From the NCBI RefSeq assembly GCF_013386825.1, contig NZ_JACARC010000019.1, forward strand, positions 40,573-104,572: a stretch of 64,000 nucleotides of DNA. Direction: 5' to 3'. The translations under genes and the position numbers were made by a program. Source of the DNA: Pseudomonas sp. IPO3778. GTDB lineage: Bacteria > Pseudomonadota > Gammaproteobacteria > Pseudomonadales > Pseudomonadaceae. Below, piece after piece: positions 16,175-24,793 of the stretch. Under the pieces are notes generated by a model. That model saw nothing but the letters and a program-made list of their open reading frames with translations. It did not search any database and had not been told where the DNA came from. The stretch's first letter is position 1. Each line of letters starts with the position of its first letter.

Positions 16175-18106
16175 TTATTGAACGGCTTTACGCGGCACCG
16201 CAGGGTCGGCCGGTAAGGTAAAGGAACGCAGATCGATGGTCGGTGCGCCACTGGCGCCCAGGCGATGATCAAGAATGAGTAATTTGGCGTGGGCCAGGCC
16301 CTGGCTCAGTTGGCTCAGGTACTGCTCCAGCACGAAGGCCTGGCCCGCTTGCTGGTAGGCCTTCTGTTCGGCGCTGAAGCGCAGGTCTGCCGCCTGGGCG
16401 CCAGCGTGGACCTCATGGGCCGTGGCCTGGGCCTGGTCGCGGGCGGTGCTGGCGAGCAGCAACGCCTGGTTGGTCTGTTCACTGGCGGCGCCACGTTCCC
16501 GGGAGATCAGCGCCTGGGCGCCAATCTGCGCGGCTTGCACCGCGTGGTAGGCATTGGCCGCACCGGCTGGCGGGTGAATCGCTTCCACCACCGTGGCGAG
16601 GATTTCCACGCCGCTGTCGAGTGTCTTCAGGTCCGCTTGCACCGCGCGGCCAATTTCATCGGCGAGGCTGTTGCGTTCCTCACCCAGCAATTCGTCGAGG
16701 GTGCGCGAGGCAAATTCATGCACCAGGATGCGGCTGGCGGTGCTGCGGATCAGCGTGGGCACGTCGGCGCTGTTATAGGTGGCGGCGAGCGCGGCCTGAT
16801 CGGTCAGGCCGATGCGGTACACAAAGCGCACATCCATATTGACGATCTGGAAGCTCTGCTTGTCGCCGCTGCTGCTGGCGATCACCTGGGCTTTGTCATT
16901 CACATGGGTGGCGTCCCACAGGCGGTTGGCAATCAACGGCGCCGGGCCTTCAGCGGGCGCGACGTCGGTGTTTGCCGTTTCGCCGACACTGGTGGCCAGC
17001 TCATGAACCACGCCGTTTTCCACGTTCAGCACGCGGCCCAACGGCCAGGGCAAACCGGCATGCAGGCCGGGCCCGAAGACCTCCACCGGCTTGCCAAAGC
17101 GTTCATAAATCCCACGGCTTTGCAGGGCAACTTCATGCACACCCGTCAGCAACCAGCCGACGGCCAGCACCACCACCAGCACCGGCAGGAATGCCCGGCG
17201 CATGTAGGTAAAGGCCCAGATCTGCCGCAGGTCGATGCCGAAGCGGTTGTGCAGTTCGTGTTGCAAGGCGAGCAACGGTTGCGGCGGCCAGCGCAGCATC
17301 CCGGCGATAAAACTTTGCGCCATCAGGCGCGGTTCAAGGCGCGCCTGGCGCGGACTGAACAGCGACAGCAGGCCGCGTAACAGAAACTCCAGCGCCACCA
17401 AGGCCGGCAACAGGCCGATCAACACCGCCAGGCGCAACGGCCACACGGATTCTTCACCGGCAAACAGCAGGCAAATCGCACTGATCACCAGGCAGATAAT
17501 CGCCACCCGGCTCAGTTGCGCCAGTTGCGCGGCTTCCGGCCACTGCGCGGTGCTTTCCTGAGCCATGCGCCGTTCAAACACCAGCAAGCCGAAGGCCAGC
17601 GCCAGGGCAATGGCCGCGCCCACACTGGCGGCTTGGCCTACCGCAGCGGCGGGCAAGGTCAGGCTCCAGAACTCCAGGACGCTGAAGAATGCCAGCAACG
17701 ACCAGCCGCACAGCCAGAACACCGGCGCGCCGATTTGCGCCAGCAAGCCGCTACCGACGCGGCCGAACAGGCGGTTGAGCCAGCCGGGGTCTTCTTCCGG
17801 CAGAGGCGGCTCAATCAACGTCGCCGTCGGCTCCTCCAGCGCCATGGCCCGCCAATCCGCGACCCACCATGCCGATTGCACACCGGCCACCAGCACCAGC
17901 AACGCCGAGGCACAGTTGATCAGCACCACCGGCCAGATCGACAGCGGAGCGAACAGCGCCACGAACAACGCCAGCATCCAGCCGCCGACCGCCAGCACCG
18001 TCAGGCCAATGCCGGCCTGCCTCAACCGGCGGGCATGAAACAACCCTTGCTGAAAACGCGGCAACCCTTCGATGGCCACGTCATCAGCGTCTAGATCCAC
18101 TCGCAT
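16175..18106 (-). CDS. large SPFH/Band 7 protein (HflK-like) with multi-helix N-terminal domain
   Basis: About 643 residues. The N-terminal half (up to about 300) carries at least six hydrophobic segments. A further membrane helix (LPVLVVVLAVGWLLTGV) leads into an SPFH domain with RGIYERFGKPVEVFGPGLHAGLPWP, then a helical Ala/Gln-rich region to the C-terminus. Classical HflK has only one membrane helix, so the extra membrane domain is unusual. The first gene of the operon; 12 bp separate it from the His-rich SPFH gene. The start is uncertain: ATG 18106 is chosen; TTG 18130 in frame is the alternative. Confidence 0.82.
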   Translation of the reverse strand: MRVDLDADDVAIEGLPRFQQGLFHARRLRQAGIGLTVLAVGGWMLALFVALFAPLSIWPVVLINCASALLVLVAGVQSAWWVADWRAMALEEPTATLIEPPLPEEDPGWLNRLFGRVGSGLLAQIGAPVFWLCGWSLLAFFSVLEFWSLTLPAAAVGQAASVGAAIALALAFGLLVFERRMAQESTAQWPEAAQLAQLSRVAIICLVISAICLLFAGEESVWPLRLAVLIGLLPALVALEFLLRGLLSLFSPRQARLEPRLMAQSFIAGMLRWPPQPLLALQHELHNRFGIDLRQIWAFTYMRRAFLPVLVVVLAVGWLLTGVHEVALQSRGIYERFGKPVEVFGPGLHAGLPWPLGRVLNVENGVVHELATSVGETANTDVAPAEGPAPLIANRLWDATHVNDKAQVIASSSGDKQSFQIVNMDVRFVYRIGLTDQAALAATYNSADVPTLIRSTASRILVHEFASRTLDELLGEERNSLADEIGRAVQADLKTLDSGVEILATVVEAIHPPAGAANAYHAVQAAQIGAQALISRERGAASEQTNQALLLASTARDQAQATAHEVHAGAQAADLRFSAEQKAYQQAGQAFVLEQYLSQLSQGLAHAKLLILDHRLGASGAPTIDLRSFTLPADPAVPRKAVQ

Positions 18107-18290
18107 CCCCAAACGCCCACCCAGAAACAATTGGTTACCCTATAACGCGGGGCGTGAAATTTTTGTTTGGATTCACGGGGATAGTGACGAAACCCCCATA
18201 AACCGGAGCCATCACTGGTTTCAGCCGTGATAAATCGGCACACTCCCCACAGTTTTTCGCGGGCTTACGGACAAGGAAGCGTCACTCCCC

Positions 18291-18914
18291 ATGATTTCGA
18301 TCTATCAGCTTAAACCGCGTTTTCAGAACCTGCTGCGCCCGCTGGTGCAGCGCCTCTATGACAACGGCACCACCGCCAACCAGATCACCGTGTTGGCCGG
18401 GGTGGTTTCCCTGCTGGTGGGGTTGCTGATCGCCGGCTTCGCCCAACACCTGTGGCTGTTTGCGCTGATCCCGCTGTGGATGATCCTGCGCATGGCCCTC
18501 AACGCCATCGACGGCATGCTCGCCCGTGAATTCGGCCAGCAGTCGCGACTCGGTGCCTACCTCAATGAACTGTGTGACGTGATCGCCGACAGCGCGCTGA
18601 TCCTGCCGTTTGCGCTGATCCCCGAGGTCAGCCTGGCGCCGGTGCTGCTGGTGACACTGCTGGCGGTGTTCAGCGAATACGCGGGCGTGCTGGGGCCGAT
18701 GGTCGGCGCTTCCCGGCGCTACGACGGGCCCATGGGCAAGAGCGACCGTGCGTTTGTGCTCGGCGTGCTGGCCACCGGTGTGGCGCTGGGCTGGCTCGGT
18801 GCCGGTTGGGTCGAGGCGGTGATGTGGCTGGTCGCGGCCTTGCTGGCCTACACGATGGTCAACCGCGTGCGCCAAGGCTTGAAAGAAGAAACGAACACCT
18901 CCCCTTCTGCATAA
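18291..18914 (+). CDS. CDP-alcohol phosphatidyltransferase family protein (YnbA-like)
   Basis: A 207-residue inner-membrane enzyme with six predicted helices. The family motif D-x2-DG-x2-AR-x8-G-x3-D-x3-D is seen as NAIDGMLAR...GAYLNELCD: the first and third Asp are Asn here, while DG, AR and the fourth Asp are kept. Members join CDP-diacylglycerol to an alcohol; the alcohol here is unknown. It is first in a six-gene operon whose order and domains recall E. coli ynbA, ynbC, ynbD and ynbB. AAGGAAG lies about 12 bp ahead of ATG 18291. The divergent gap 18131-18290 to the SPFH operon must hold both promoters, which I could not fix. Confidence 0.9.
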   Translation: MISIYQLKPRFQNLLRPLVQRLYDNGTTANQITVLAGVVSLLVGLLIAGFAQHLWLFALIPLWMILRMALNAIDGMLAREFGQQSRLGAYLNELCDVIADSALILPFALIPEVSLAPVLLVTLLAVFSEYAGVLGPMVGASRRYDGPMGKSDRAFVLGVLATGVALGWLGAGWVEAVMWLVAALLAYTMVNRVRQGLKEETNTSPSA

Positions 18915-18924
18915 GGATTTTGCG

Positions 18925-20679
18925 ATGCGTGAACAGCAAGAGCACACCTTCAGCACCCATGACGGGGTGGAGCTTTTCTACCGTCACTGGCCCGCCACCA
19001 CCCCCGCAGGCTTTGCGCCACGCAAGGCGATCGTGCTGTTCCATCGCGGCCACGAGCATTCCGGGCGCATCGCCCACCTGGTGGACGAGCTGAACCTGCA
19101 GGAATTCGACTTCTTCGCCTGGGACGCCCGTGGCCACGGCCAGTCTCCCGGCGAGCGCGGCGACAGCCCCAGCTTCGCCACCAGTGCGCGGGACGTGCAG
19201 ACCTTCGTTGACCATATCGGCGCCACCTACAGCATCGAGGAAGAGAACCTTGCGGTGATCGCCCAGAGCGTCGGCGCGGTGATCGCGGCGACCTGGGTTC
19301 ACGACTACGCGCCGAAGATTCGCTCGCTGGTGCTCGCCTCCCCCGCCTTCAAGGTCAAGCTCTACGTGCCGTTCGCCCGGCCGGGCCTGGGGTTGATGCG
19401 CAAGTTTCGTGGCAACTTTTTCGTCAACAGCTACGTCAAGGCCAAGTTCCTGAGCCATGACCCGGAGCGCGTGGCGTCCTACGACACTGATCCGCTGATC
19501 ACCAAAGCCATCTCGGTGAATGTGCTGCTGGGCCTGTACGAAGCCGCCGACCGGGTGGTAGCCGATGCCCAGGCGATCCAGGTGCCCACCCAACTGTTGA
19601 TCTCCGGCTCGGACTTTGTGGTGCACCGCAAACCCCAGCAGCAGTTTTTCGACCGCCTCGGCAGCCTGAAGAAAGAGCTGCACATCCTGCCCGGTTTCTT
19701 CCACGACACCCTCGGTGAACGTGACCGCGCCGTGGCCTTGAGCAGCGCCCGGCGCTTTATCCTGCAGAACTTCGAGCACCCGCTGGACCGCGCCTCGCTA
19801 TTGGATGCCGATAAGATCGGCCTGACCTGCGCCGAATCCGAATCCCTGGCCGCGCCGTTGCCGCGCAACTCCCTGCGCGATCTGTACTGGCGCATGACCC
19901 GCGCCAGCATGGGCCTGGGCAGCAAACTGTCGGATGGAGTGAAGCTCGGTTTCGACACCGGCTTCGACTCCGGCAGCACCCTGGACTACGTGTACCGCAA
20001 CACACCCACCGGCAAAGGCGGGCTGGGGCGGATGATCGACACCAACTATCTCAACTCCATCGGCTGGCGTGGCATTCGTCAACGCAAATTGAACGTGGAA
20101 GAGCTGCTGCGCCTGGCAATGGCCAAGTTGCGGGAGGAGGCTCGCGAGGTGCGTATCGTCGACATCGCCGCCGGGCATGGTCGGTACATTCTGGAAGCCT
20201 TGCAGGGCGTTTCGCCGCTGCCGGAGTCGATCCTGTTGCGGGACTACAGCGACATCAATGTGCGCGACGGTGGCGCGCTGATTCGTGAGAAAGGCCTGGG
20301 GGATATCGCCCAGTTCGTCAAAGGCGATGCGTTCGACCGGGCGGACCTGGCGGCGCTGGAACCCAAGCCGACGTTGGCGGTGGTGTCCGGGCTGTATGAA
20401 CTGTTCGCGGACAACGGGATGGTCGGCGGCTCGCTCGCCGGCTTGGCTGAAGCGGTGGAGCCCGGTGGCTACCTGGTGTACACCGGCCAGCCGTGGCACC
20501 CGCAACTGGAGCTGATCGCCCGCGCCCTCACCAGCCACCGCCAAGGCCAGGCCTGGGTGATGCGCCGGCGCAGCCAGGCAGAAATGGACCAACTGGTGGA
20601 AGCTGCCGGTTTCCGCAAGATCACCCAACGCGTGGATGAATGGGGGATTTTCAGCGTGTCCCTGGCGCAGCGGGTCTGA
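18925..20679 (+). CDS. alpha/beta hydrolase - methyltransferase fusion (YnbC-like)
   Basis: A 584-residue two-domain protein. Residues 1-290 are a serine hydrolase of the monoacylglycerol-lipase type with FAWDARGHGQS and the nucleophile elbow IAQSVGA (Ala in the first place of GxSxG). Residues 330-584 are a class I methyltransferase with the SAM loop IVDIAAGHGRY. Length and arrangement match E. coli YnbC (about 585). It probably acts on a lysophospholipid or other lipid made by the operon; substrate and methyl acceptor are unknown. Ten bases separate it from the transferase gene, and the next gene starts three bases after its stop. Confidence 0.88.
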   Translation: MREQQEHTFSTHDGVELFYRHWPATTPAGFAPRKAIVLFHRGHEHSGRIAHLVDELNLQEFDFFAWDARGHGQSPGERGDSPSFATSARDVQTFVDHIGATYSIEEENLAVIAQSVGAVIAATWVHDYAPKIRSLVLASPAFKVKLYVPFARPGLGLMRKFRGNFFVNSYVKAKFLSHDPERVASYDTDPLITKAISVNVLLGLYEAADRVVADAQAIQVPTQLLISGSDFVVHRKPQQQFFDRLGSLKKELHILPGFFHDTLGERDRAVALSSARRFILQNFEHPLDRASLLDADKIGLTCAESESLAAPLPRNSLRDLYWRMTRASMGLGSKLSDGVKLGFDTGFDSGSTLDYVYRNTPTGKGGLGRMIDTNYLNSIGWRGIRQRKLNVEELLRLAMAKLREEAREVRIVDIAAGHGRYILEALQGVSPLPESILLRDYSDINVRDGGALIREKGLGDIAQFVKGDAFDRADLAALEPKPTLAVVSGLYELFADNGMVGGSLAGLAEAVEPGGYLVYTGQPWHPQLELIARALTSHRQGQAWVMRRRSQAEMDQLVEAAGFRKITQRVDEWGIFSVSLAQRV

Positions 20680-20682
20680 CCG

Positions 20683-21981
20683 ATGCGTGAACCGGGCCTG
20701 TTAAAACCGGCAGTGCTGTGGCTGCTGCTGTTGGCGCCGCTGTTTTTCAGCACCTACGGCTTTGCCACGTGGGTCACCAGCCAGCGCAGTGACGTGGGTA
20801 CGATGGTGTTCGGCTGGGAAACCCATATCCCGTTCTGGGCCTGGACCATCGTGCCCTACTGGTCGATCGACCTGCTCTACGGTTTCTCCCTGCTGCTGCC
20901 CAGTACGCGCCATGAGCTGAAACAGCATGCCCTGCGCCTGCTGACGGCCCAGGTGATTGCCGTCACGTGCTTCCTGATCTGGCCATTGCGCTTCACCTTC
21001 GAACGCCCGGAGCTGGATGGCGTATTCGGCTGGCTGTTTGCGGTACTCGCCGGGTTCGACAAACCGTTCAATCAGGCGCCGTCACTGCACATCGCCCTGC
21101 TGGTGGTGCTGTGGATAATGTACCAGCGGCATAGCCGGGGCCTGTGGCGCTGGCTGGTGCATGGCTGGTTCGCGTTGATCGGCCTTTCGGTGCTGACCAC
21201 TTATCAACATCACTTTATCGACTTACCCACAGGGGCCCTCGCCGGCTGGCTGTGCGTGTGGCTGTGGCCGCTGGAACATCCAAGCCCGTTGCTGAATGCC
21301 CAACTGACCCGGGACCGGCAGCGTTGGCGCGTGGGGTTGCGCTATGGCTTCGGGTCGTTGGTGTGTTTGATCCTGGCGTTCAGCCTCGGTGGCGGCTGGT
21401 TGTGGCTGCTTTGGCCGGCGGTTTCCCTTGGATTGATGAAGGCGAACTATCTGGTGCTGGGCGTTTCGGGCTTTCAGAAGCGTGCTGACGGGCGCCTCAC
21501 TCCGGCGGCGCGCTGGTTGTTTGCGCCTTATCTGGCAGCAGCCTGGATCAATTCCCGCCTGTGGACGCGTCAACATCCGCAGCCCGATCAGGTTGTGGAT
21601 AACGTTTGGCTGGGGCGGATTCCCACCGGCAGCGAGCTTGATGCATTCAAGGCCGTGGTCGATCTGTGCGCCGAATTGCCGATTAATCCACAGGGCCGCG
21701 CCTATTACAGCCTGCCCGTGCTCGACCTCACGGCGCCCACTGCCGCGCAATGCCTGGAAGCCGCCCAGGCCATTGAACGGCTACGCTCAGCCGGGCCGCT
21801 GCTGGTGTGCTGCGCCCTCGGTTACTCCCGCAGCGCCACCGCCGTGGCCGCCTGGCTGCTCCACACCGAGCGCGCGGCCAATGTCGACGAGGCGGTGGCT
21901 ATTATTCGTACAGCACGCCCGCGTGTGGTCCTGCATCCCGCTCACCGTGAAGCCCTGGAGGGTTTAACCCATGCCCGCTGA
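20683..21981 (+). CDS. PAP2 lipid phosphatase - dual-specificity phosphatase fusion (YnbD-like)
   Basis: A 432-residue membrane protein. The N-terminal part has several helices and PAP2-type motifs (FNQAPSLHIALL and TTYQHHFIDLPTG), as in phosphatidylglycerophosphate phosphatases. The C-terminal 150 residues form a cytoplasmic cysteine phosphatase with CCALGYSRSAT, a proper C-x5-R loop. E. coli YnbD has the same domain order and length. It probably dephosphorylates the phospholipid-phosphate made by the transferase of the operon. It overlaps the next gene by 11 bases. Confidence 0.88.
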   Translation: MREPGLLKPAVLWLLLLAPLFFSTYGFATWVTSQRSDVGTMVFGWETHIPFWAWTIVPYWSIDLLYGFSLLLPSTRHELKQHALRLLTAQVIAVTCFLIWPLRFTFERPELDGVFGWLFAVLAGFDKPFNQAPSLHIALLVVLWIMYQRHSRGLWRWLVHGWFALIGLSVLTTYQHHFIDLPTGALAGWLCVWLWPLEHPSPLLNAQLTRDRQRWRVGLRYGFGSLVCLILAFSLGGGWLWLLWPAVSLGLMKANYLVLGVSGFQKRADGRLTPAARWLFAPYLAAAWINSRLWTRQHPQPDQVVDNVWLGRIPTGSELDAFKAVVDLCAELPINPQGRAYYSLPVLDLTAPTAAQCLEAAQAIERLRSAGPLLVCCALGYSRSATAVAAWLLHTERAANVDEAVAIIRTARPRVVLHPAHREALEGLTHAR

Positions 21982-22414
21982 CATGGAATTACAGGTCGTC
22001 GCCAGCCTGCTGCGCCGGGGTCGTTCCCTGGATCAGTTATCCACAGGCCTGACCTTGCTCGGCGTGCTGTTCGGCCTCGCACAACTGCTGATGGCCAGCA
22101 TCACGCCAATCTGCCTGATCCTCAGCCTGTGGATGATTGTTCTCGGGCTGCTGCAAAAATATTGGGCGTTGCGGGTGGCCTTCGACGCCGACCTGTTCGC
22201 CCTGCTGGCTCGGGACACCGACCGTACACCCGACTTAGACCAGGCCATGCAAACCCTCGGCCTGCAATCCGCCAAACGCGCGGGCCGGCCCTGGACCGAA
22301 CGCCGTCGCGGCGCCCTGAAACTGTTGCGCAAGCAAGCCTACCTGCTGGCGGCGCAAGTGCTGCTGACCGTGGCCGTCATCCTGGCCAGCCCCTGGCTGC
22401 CCTTCGCCGGATAA
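21971..22414 (+). CDS. small membrane protein of unknown function in lipid operon
   Basis: A 147-residue protein that I do not recognise. It has two hydrophobic pairs: about 25-60 (LGVLFGLAQLLMA, ICLILSLWMIVLGLL) and a C-terminal helix about 120-145. A soluble segment between them is rich in Arg/Asp. No catalytic motif is visible. The start overlaps the phosphatase gene by 11 bases and the stop lies nine bases before the acyltransferase gene, so it is translated with the lipid enzymes and is probably an accessory subunit. Confidence 0.8.
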   Translation: MPADMELQVVASLLRRGRSLDQLSTGLTLLGVLFGLAQLLMASITPICLILSLWMIVLGLLQKYWALRVAFDADLFALLARDTDRTPDLDQAMQTLGLQSAKRAGRPWTERRRGALKLLRKQAYLLAAQVLLTVAVILASPWLPFAG

Positions 22415-22423
22415 GGAATCCTC

Positions 22424-23044
22424 ATGTTCGAACCCGTGGTCGCCACCCTGATTACCTCCATGGCCCGCACCGTCACCGGCGCCCGCAGCCTGTGGCTTGG
22501 CTGTGCGCCCGTGCCGGTGCAACGCATCTATTACGCCAACCACAGCAGCCACGGTGATTTCGTGCTGCTGTGGGCCTCGTTGCCACAGAACCTGCGCAAA
22601 TTCACCCGACCGGTGGCCGGCAGCGACTACTGGAACACAAGCGCCCTGCGCCGCTACATCATCAACCGGGTATTTAACGGCGTGTTGATCGACCGGGAGC
22701 GCAAGGACCCTGTGGATAACCCCTTGGCACCAATGCTCCAGGCCCTGGAAAACGGCGACTCGCTGATCATCTTCCCCGAGGGCACCCGCAACCTGGAAGA
22801 CGGCCTGCTGCCCTTCAAAAGCGGGCTGTATCACCTGGCCAAGAGTTATCCACAAGCGGAATTGATCCCGGTGTGGATCGCCAACCTCAACCGGGTCATG
22901 CCCAAGGGCCGCGTGCTGCCGCTGCCATTGCTGTGCACCACCAGCTTCGGCGCACCGCTGCAACTGGAGGACGGCGAAGACAAGGCACTGTTCCTCGCCC
23001 GCAGCCGCGACGCCTTGCTCGCCCTCGCCCCGGAGCATTCCTGA
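22424..23044 (+). CDS. 1-acyl-sn-glycerol-3-phosphate acyltransferase (PlsC family)
   Basis: A 206-residue enzyme predicted to acylate lysophosphatidic acid to phosphatidic acid. Motif I is NHSSHGDF (His-x4-Asp) near residue 37 and motif III is IFPEGTRN near residue 117. The length is short for PlsC (about 240) but typical of soluble or monotopic members. It supplies the substrate for the CdsA-like enzyme encoded two bases downstream. It makes the operon a near-complete route from lyso-PA to a finished phospholipid, parallel to the housekeeping pathway. Confidence 0.9.
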   Translation: MFEPVVATLITSMARTVTGARSLWLGCAPVPVQRIYYANHSSHGDFVLLWASLPQNLRKFTRPVAGSDYWNTSALRRYIINRVFNGVLIDRERKDPVDNPLAPMLQALENGDSLIIFPEGTRNLEDGLLPFKSGLYHLAKSYPQAELIPVWIANLNRVMPKGRVLPLPLLCTTSFGAPLQLEDGEDKALFLARSRDALLALAPEHS

Positions 23045-23045
23045 C

Positions 23046-23978
23046 ATGGATAGCCAAACCCTGATGTTGTTCGGCGGGATCGGCGCGATCCTGGTGCTCG
23101 CCTCGCTGATTGGCCTGATCCTCAAGCTGCGCACCCGTGGCACGCCCAACGCGGTGATCGACAACCTCAACGCCCGCATCAACGCCTGGTGGGTGATGGT
23201 GGTGGTGATTGGCGTGGCCTTCTGGCTCGGCACCGGCGCGGTGATCCTGCTGTTCTATGCCGTGTCGTTCTATGCCCTGCGGGAATTCCTCACCCTCACG
23301 CCCACCCGGCGCAGCGATTACCCGGCACTGGTGGCGGCGTTCTACCTGGCGTTGCCGCTGCAATACCTGCTGATCTACTTCGACTGGTACGGGCTGTTCT
23401 CGATCTTTATCCCGGTGTACGTGTTCCTGCTGCTGCCGATCCTTGCGTCCTTGGGCGGCGACAGCACGCACTTTCTGGAACGGGCGTCGAAAGTGCAATG
23501 GGGGCTGATGATTGCCGTGTTCTGCGTGTCCTTCGTGCCAGCACTGCTGACCCTGGACATCGTCGGTTACGAAGGCCGCAACCTGCTGCTGATCGCCTAC
23601 CTGGTGATCGTGGTGCAGCTGTCGGACGTGCTGCAGTACGTGTGCGGCAAGCTGTTTGGCAAACACAAAATCGCGCCCAACCTGTCGCCGTCGAAGACCG
23701 TGGAAGGGTTTGTGGGCGGGATTCTGTTGTCATCACTGATCGGCGCGGCGCTATGGTGGACCACGCCGTTCAACCCCTGGCAGTCGTTCCTGATTGCGCT
23801 GTTGATCAACCTGCTGGGGTTTGCCGGCGGGATCGTGATGTCAGCGATCAAGCGCGACCGGGGCGTGAAGGATTGGGGGCACATGATCGAAGGGCACGGC
23901 GGGATGCTGGACCGGCTGGATTCGGTGTGTTTTGCGGCGCCGATTTTCTTCCATCTCGTGCGCTACTGGTGGACCTGA
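23046..23978 (+). CDS. phosphatidate cytidylyltransferase (CdsA family, YnbB-like)
   Basis: A 310-residue polytopic membrane enzyme making CDP-diacylglycerol from CTP and phosphatidic acid. The full family signature is present near the C-terminus: SAIKRDRGVKDWGHMIEGHG followed by GMLDRLDS. About eight helices are visible. The housekeeping cdsA of Pseudomonas lies in the frr-uppS-dxr region, so this is a second copy, matching YnbB in the E. coli ynb operon. It is the last gene of the lipid operon and is followed by a long REP-like hairpin. Confidence 0.92.
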   Translation: MDSQTLMLFGGIGAILVLASLIGLILKLRTRGTPNAVIDNLNARINAWWVMVVVIGVAFWLGTGAVILLFYAVSFYALREFLTLTPTRRSDYPALVAAFYLALPLQYLLIYFDWYGLFSIFIPVYVFLLLPILASLGGDSTHFLERASKVQWGLMIAVFCVSFVPALLTLDIVGYEGRNLLLIAYLVIVVQLSDVLQYVCGKLFGKHKIAPNLSPSKTVEGFVGGILLSSLIGAALWWTTPFNPWQSFLIALLINLLGFAGGIVMSAIKRDRGVKDWGHMIEGHGGMLDRLDSVCFAAPIFFHLVRYWWT

Positions 23979-24010
23979 GCCCCACCCCTCACCCCAAGTA
24001 CACACAACCC

Positions 24011-24146
24011 CTGTGGCGAGGGGGCTTGTCCCCCGTTGGGCTGCGCAGCAGCCCCAAAGCTGGTGATGCCGTTCCGTCAGAAAAACACGCGGTGGCCTTA
24101 TTGGGGCCGCTTCGCAGCCCAACGGGGGACAAGCCCCCTCGCCACA
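24011..24146. repeat. extragenic inverted repeat (REP-like, GGGGGCTTGTCCCCC type)
   Basis: CTGTGGCGAGGGGGCTTGTC at 24011 is mirrored by GACAAGCCCCCTCGCCACAA ending at 24146, extended inside by CCCGTTGGGCTGCG / CGCAGCCCAACGGG. About 65 bases lie between the arms. It fills the convergent gap between the lipid operon and the Lrp gene and probably stops transcription from both sides. It belongs to a different repeat family from the REPs at 8.8 and 39.5 kb. Confidence 0.85.
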
Positions 24147-24174
24147 AAGGCCTCCTCACCACAGCAATTCATCA

Positions 24175-24657
24175 CTAATCGGGAAGGTGCCCCAACGGCA
24201 ACGCCCCCGGCGTCTTCACCGTCTGAATCGCAAAGTTGCTGCGGATATCACTCACCCCCGGCAACTTCAACAGACTCCCGGTCAGGAACCGCTCGTACCC
24301 ACGCAAGTCCGGCACCACCACTTGCAGCAGGAAATCCGATTCCCCTGACACCAGAAACGCCGAAATCACCTGGGGCAGCGCCGTCACCGCCAACCGAAAC
24401 GCCTCCGCCTGTTCGTCGTTATGCCTCTCGACCTTTACCCCGACAAACACCGTCAGCCCCAAACCGACTTCATCCCGATCCAGGCTGGCCTGGTAACCAC
24501 GAATTACACCGGCCTCTTCCAACAGGCGCACCCGACGCAAGCAGGGTGAAGCCGACAGGCCTATCTCATCCGCCAGTTGCACATTGCTCAGGCGGCCATC
24601 CCGTTGCAGGGCTTCCAGAATCTTGCGGTCAAACGCATCCAGTTTCAGATTTGGCAT
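24175..24657 (-). CDS. Lrp/AsnC family transcriptional regulator
   Basis: A 160-residue regulator with an N-terminal helix-turn-helix (LDAFDRKILEALQRDGRLS, then LADEIGLSASPCLRRVRLLEEAGVI) and a C-terminal AsnC/RAM ligand domain containing VSGESDFLLQVVVPDL. Such proteins sense amino acids and form dimers or octamers. The start at 24657 (MPNLKLD) fits the family N-terminus; no strong ribosome binding site is visible. It diverges from a LysE-type amino acid exporter 136 bp away, a classic regulator-exporter pair, so it probably controls that gene. Confidence 0.9.
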   Translation of the reverse strand: MPNLKLDAFDRKILEALQRDGRLSNVQLADEIGLSASPCLRRVRLLEEAGVIRGYQASLDRDEVGLGLTVFVGVKVERHNDEQAEAFRLAVTALPQVISAFLVSGESDFLLQVVVPDLRGYERFLTGSLLKLPGVSDIRSNFAIQTVKTPGALPLGHLPD

Positions 24658-24793
24658 AAGTGAAGTGTTTCGCCCGGGAGAAGTGGCAGATTGTGCCAAG
24701 ACTAAACGCTTTTCCAGCGGACTACGCAAGCACCTGCCCCGGCCTTCCGCCCTAAAATTGCCCTACGAATCACGTACCTCAAGGGGCAGGCAC

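Noticed and set aside
14136..18106. Naming the SPFH genes hflK and hflC
   Set aside because: The true hflKC pair of Pseudomonas is expected by hfq-hflX-purA; these three genes have extra domains and a different context.
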